Positions 21,482-23,894 of a stretch of 23,894 bases of DNA are shown here, in pieces. The notes under the pieces were generated by a model. That model made no database searches, was not told the origin of the DNA, and saw only the letters and a program-made list of their open reading frames with translations. This stretch comes from a virus. Location: positions 1 to 23,894 of the IMG/VR virus record IMGVR_UViG_3300044638_001561, one strand, 5' to 3'. Every line of letters begins with the position of its first letter. Positions within the stretch are counted from its first letter, which is position 1. The position numbers and the translations under genes were made by a program.

Positions 21482-21886
21482 TTATTTGATGTGTGCTGAG
21501 AGAATCTCACGCTCGATGTACCAACGCGCTTTCTCCAAGTCTTGCACTCGATTGTCTTTGTGATCTGCTCGGGTAATATACTTCACAGCATTACCCAAGT
21601 TGTAATTGAGATTCTTTGCTTCGATGAAGTCGATAGTCTCTATCCCGCCTACTCTATAGTGCGGGGGGCTATTAACAAGATCAACATTGGACGCACCGAA
21701 CTCTGGCTTAGCGGATTGCATCCTTGTTTTAACAACACGCTCGGGTGTCACGTTTATTTTCTTACGCATAACCCTACGCACGCCATATACAGCGTTGATT
21801 GATACACCTAACTCGGTCGCCGCTGCTTTTGGTTTGGCGAACGGATACTTCTTGAAATACCTTCTGATTTTTTCTGTTTGTTTCAT
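21482..21886 (-). CDS. HTH-DUF3310 protein (phage nucleotide kinase-like, SaV family)
   Basis: This 134-residue protein has a helix-turn-helix-like N-terminus (about 4-43, KAAATELGVSINAVYGVRRV). It is fused to a clear DUF3310 domain (71-127: VNSPPHYRVGGIETIDFI, NLGNAVKYITRADHK, DLEKARWYIEREI). The DUF3310/SaV family includes phage nucleotide-kinase-like proteins related to T7 gp1.7. The start at 21886 has GAGG 10 nt upstream. It is followed at once by a strong terminator, so it ends a transcription unit. Kinase activity is inferred by family. Confidence 0.85.
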   Translation of the reverse strand: MKQTEKIRRYFKKYPFAKPKAAATELGVSINAVYGVRRVMRKKINVTPERVVKTRMQSAKPEFGASNVDLVNSPPHYRVGGIETIDFIEAKNLNYNLGNAVKYITRADHKDNRVQDLEKARWYIEREILSAHIK

Positions 21887-21888
21887 GA

Positions 21889-22089
21889 TTATTTAACCTC
21901 TCTGTTACGTTGAAAAAGATAATCGTTGCGAACCTCTGAAGGAGGAACCCATCCATGTTTGCGCCACTTCGCCTGCACGTTTGCACCTGCTGTCCATTTA
22001 AAGTTGTCTAGCGCATCTATATGTTGCCTATTGCCTTGGTAAACGTCGGGTGCTATAAGATTCTCTTCACCTACAATTTTGAATTTCAT
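21889..22089 (-). CDS. 66-aa small basic protein
   Basis: I place the start at ATG 22089 (MKFKIVGEEN); GAGGAG lies 10 nt upstream. A TTG at 22107 would use that signal as codons. The gene overlaps the VRR-NUC gene by 23 nt. The segment NFKWTAGANVQAKWRKHGWVPPSE (in two halves WTAGANVQ and WRKHGWVPPSE) resembles a short phage domain I have seen in hypothetical proteins. Function unknown. Confidence 0.6.
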   Translation of the reverse strand: MKFKIVGEENLIAPDVYQGNRQHIDALDNFKWTAGANVQAKWRKHGWVPPSEVRNDYLFQRNREVK

Positions 22090-22366
22090 GATTAATAATC
22101 TCCTCAAGTTGATCTACGTTCTCCTCGTTAACAACAAGCGGTATCCCGCCACACTTACCTATCTCGTTTAAGTTCTTTACCTGAAGCGCAGTAGTACGTC
22201 CTCCACCTGCCTTGCACTCGATACCTATGAATCTGCCTTTGTAACAAGCAACGATGTCTGGTACTCCTGCTGTACCGTACCCCGCCATGAACGGCATGAA
22301 GTAATAGGCTTTTAACTTATCAAGTGTTTCCTTAACCTTCTTCTTTACCTTCGCTTCAGGTTTCAT
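22067..22366 (-). CDS. VRR-NUC family nuclease
   Basis: This 99-residue protein shows the PD-(D/E)XK core of VRR-NUC nucleases: GYGTAGVPDIVACYKGRFIG followed by IECKAGG, with D37, E50, K52 and Q62 as likely catalytic residues. The length is typical of stand-alone phage VRR-NUC enzymes, which may act on branched DNA or junctions. The start at 22366 overlaps the previous gene by 11 nt and has AAAGGGA upstream. A role in resolving replication or recombination intermediates is inferred. Confidence 0.85.
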   Translation of the reverse strand: MKPEAKVKKKVKETLDKLKAYYFMPFMAGYGTAGVPDIVACYKGRFIGIECKAGGGRTTALQVKNLNEIGKCGGIPLVVNEENVDQLEEIINHEIQNCR

Positions 22367-22778
22367 TATTCCCTTTCAAAGATTCAAGCTCATCATTAGA
22401 TAAGATAACTATGAACATAGAAGGTGATGCTTGCCAGCCGGTGTTCGGCATGTCTCCTCTCGTTTGATATAGTTTCAAACGAGTCAGTAAGTCATCTCTT
22501 TCTAACAGTTGAGCGCTACCTGTAACGATAATCATCGCAAGCTTGTGTTTAAGAAAAGCGGGGAGGGTGTCAGCATCAAATATCCGTAGATGGTTGTCGC
22601 CAACATATACCGTATGCTTTTCGCTTTCGATGCGTACTGGCACACGATATGTCCCTTCCCCAAACTCGCTAGCAATTGGTGTAATGTTTAATTGTTTGAG
22701 AGAAGCCAATGGTGCGCTGTTAAACTCAAACAAAAATTCATCCCACTCAACTTCTAAATTTGGCTTTCTCATACTCAT
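22356..22778 (-). CDS. 140-aa unrecognised protein
   Basis: The start at 22778 overlaps the previous stop (ATGA); a second ATG two codons later is possible, and no Shine-Dalgarno is seen. The protein has beta-rich segments (GTYRVPVRIESEKHTVYVGD, LAMIIVTGSAQ, PSMFIVILSND) and no catalytic motif that I recognise. It is coupled with the 336-aa gene upstream, so the two may act together. Function unknown. Confidence 0.65.
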   Translation of the reverse strand: MSMRKPNLEVEWDEFLFEFNSAPLASLKQLNITPIASEFGEGTYRVPVRIESEKHTVYVGDNHLRIFDADTLPAFLKHKLAMIIVTGSAQLLERDDLLTRLKLYQTRGDMPNTGWQASPSMFIVILSNDELESLKGNNET

Positions 22779-23785
22779 GAAGGCATAAATATAAATGATG
22801 GTTTAAGTAACGATGTGTTACCCCAAGAATCTCTCTTGTTGAATGCCATTACATTTAGTTCTTTGATGATTCCCTTAAATGATTCAGGATAGAACCCGCT
22901 GTCACCTGAGAACTCCATGTTGGGATACAACTGTTGCAAGTGTGTCTTCAGCATAGCCATAGTAGTGATAACGTCCTCCACTTCCACCACATCATTGACG
23001 CGCTTGAACGGCTCCGTTATGTTCATCTTATAACTCACCAAATCATTCATATCATCGCCGTACCCCCATTGAGGCTGCAAATGTATCTTGCCCACTATGA
23101 AGGAACCTAATTTGTCACTACCTACAACGCGCATGGGCTGAGCAAAAACCTCTCGTATTTCTTCCGCACGTTTAGCTCTCATACTATCAACCACCTCGTA
23201 TTTGTCAAGAGTAACTTTAACTTTATCCATTGATTCTTTTGATAGGGTATCCACACTTTGATTGTTTAAAACTATCATTAACAACCTGTGAACTTCTTCG
23301 CCCGATAACATGTTGTGCTTACGCACCTCACCCAATGTATTTGAAAATTGATTTAACATTGAATAAATGTCTGAACTAAAAACATGCCTGAACATATCGT
23401 CAGTAGTTTCGGGTATCAATTTCTTTTCTTCAATAACCTTCATTAAGAAATTTACTCGCTTACCAAAGAAAATTAGTTTGTCCTCATGGTCACGTCCACG
23501 ATCTTTAGCCACTATCACATTACGAATCGCATACGCTTCTTTGTTCTTCATCCAATACACTCTGCATACAGGGATGCCATCAGCGCGGGACATATAGATG
23601 TTAGCTCCCTCGATAGTTTCTCCGCTGATGCCTAGCACCTGAAGGTCGTACTTGTGTGCCAACTCCCGCACAAGCGGGAACGCTTTGTTATCTGTTACTC
23701 GATGCGCTTCATCGGCTGTGAGCGGAAACTTTTCCTCCCCATGCTCAGTCATTCTGTAAGCGGCGTGTGTATGTAGGATTTTCAT
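22775..23785 (-). CDS. 336-aa unrecognised phage protein
   Basis: The start at 23785 has AAAGG six nt upstream. The N-terminal part (about 1-125) is alpha/beta, with VTDNKAFPLVRELAHKYDL and VCRVYWMKNKEAYAIRNVIV. The middle is helical and charged. The C-terminal third contains GSFIVGKIHLQPQWGYGDD and DVVEVEDVITTMAMLKTHL. I find no nuclease, kinase, methylase or helicase signature. Base composition matches the neighbours. It starts the visible leftward early unit together with the coupled 140-aa gene. Confidence 0.7.
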   Translation of the reverse strand: MKILHTHAAYRMTEHGEEKFPLTADEAHRVTDNKAFPLVRELAHKYDLQVLGISGETIEGANIYMSRADGIPVCRVYWMKNKEAYAIRNVIVAKDRGRDHEDKLIFFGKRVNFLMKVIEEKKLIPETTDDMFRHVFSSDIYSMLNQFSNTLGEVRKHNMLSGEEVHRLLMIVLNNQSVDTLSKESMDKVKVTLDKYEVVDSMRAKRAEEIREVFAQPMRVVGSDKLGSFIVGKIHLQPQWGYGDDMNDLVSYKMNITEPFKRVNDVVEVEDVITTMAMLKTHLQQLYPNMEFSGDSGFYPESFKGIIKELNVMAFNKRDSWGNTSLLKPSFIFMPS

Positions 23786-23813
23786 GTTTAACCTTTCAGG
23801 ATAGGGTGAATCG

Positions 23814-23894
23814 TTATTTATTAAATTTAACCAACTTGCCTTTCGGCGGTTTAAAATTTCTATTCTGCGTCACTAGCCACAGAGTATCGATGCC
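23814..23894 (-). CDS. C-terminal end of a gene cut by the window edge
   Basis: A frame open from the right edge encodes 26 residues (beginning GIDTLWLVTQNRNFKPP) and ends at TAA 23814-23816, 28 nt before the next start. The basic PPKGKLVKFNK end and the spacing fit an upstream operon member. It is too short to identify. Confidence 0.4.
   Translation of the reverse strand, partial: GIDTLWLVTQNRNFKPPKGKLVKFNK

Noticed and set aside
1-23894. tRNA or rRNA genes
   Set aside because: No cloverleaf with a GTTCRANNC-type arm and matching acceptor stem was noticed on either strand by eye, but a dedicated scan was not possible.

Overview
The window looks like part of a tailed-phage genome or a closely related prophage. 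The basis is dense packing with almost every start overlapping or abutting the previous stop, two convergent transcription units, no ribosomal or metabolic genes, and a clear phage replication set. The lineage of small genes with EPVAY...VPLYTAPP, REWxGLTDEE and GMELRDYFAAKAM motifs resembles accessory proteins of betaproteobacterial (Burkholderiales-type) phages. With the moderate GC content this suggests a freshwater betaproteobacterial host. That host assignment is inference from remembered family resemblance; no search was run.

Left arm (1-7972, + strand): the end of the virion module. A charged helical protein, cut by the window edge, is translationally coupled (TAATG) to a 2297-residue giant. 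The giant carries a Gly/Ala-rich hydrophobic patch, a zincin-like HEIVH motif and a C-terminal large-polyvalent-protein (LPD38-like) region. I read it as an internal virion protein ejected with the DNA.

The two arms meet tail to tail at 7968-7999. Both stop codons share one CTAG and sit in the foot of a nearly perfect hairpin.

Right arm (7969-23894, - strand, read right to left): early and replication genes. In transcription order: a partial gene; two unrecognised proteins (336 and 140 aa); a VRR-NUC nuclease; a small basic protein; an HTH-DUF3310 protein; a textbook terminator; an NrdR-like zinc ribbon; a run of about a dozen small accessory genes, several missed by a 60-aa cutoff; a family A DNA polymerase with 3'-5' exonuclease; a RecB/Cas4-like nuclease with four cysteines; a second cluster of tiny genes; an HNH-like protein; a promoter with a long leader; a SNF2-type helicase; a coiled-coil protein; a Cys-rich candidate ssDNA-binding protein; an HTH protein; a 204-nt non-coding or small-ORF gap; a 952-aa primase-helicase; and a final small protein. 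Polymerase, primase-helicase, SNF2 helicase, ssDNA-binding candidate and two PD-(D/E)XK nucleases together make a near-complete phage replication/recombination set. No RNA polymerase, lysis, capsid or packaging gene is visible here.

The most unusual signals are two independent families of repeated gene-junction cassettes (near 14.8-15.3 kb and 18.8-20.3 kb). In each, one short DNA segment encodes the C-terminal tail of the upstream protein, the Shine-Dalgarno of the next gene and its ATG. Other signals are the hairpin over the convergent stops, the primase start with no Shine-Dalgarno beside a 9-bp GAAA-loop hairpin, and a 13-bp direct repeat that brackets the TTG start of the SNF2 helicase.
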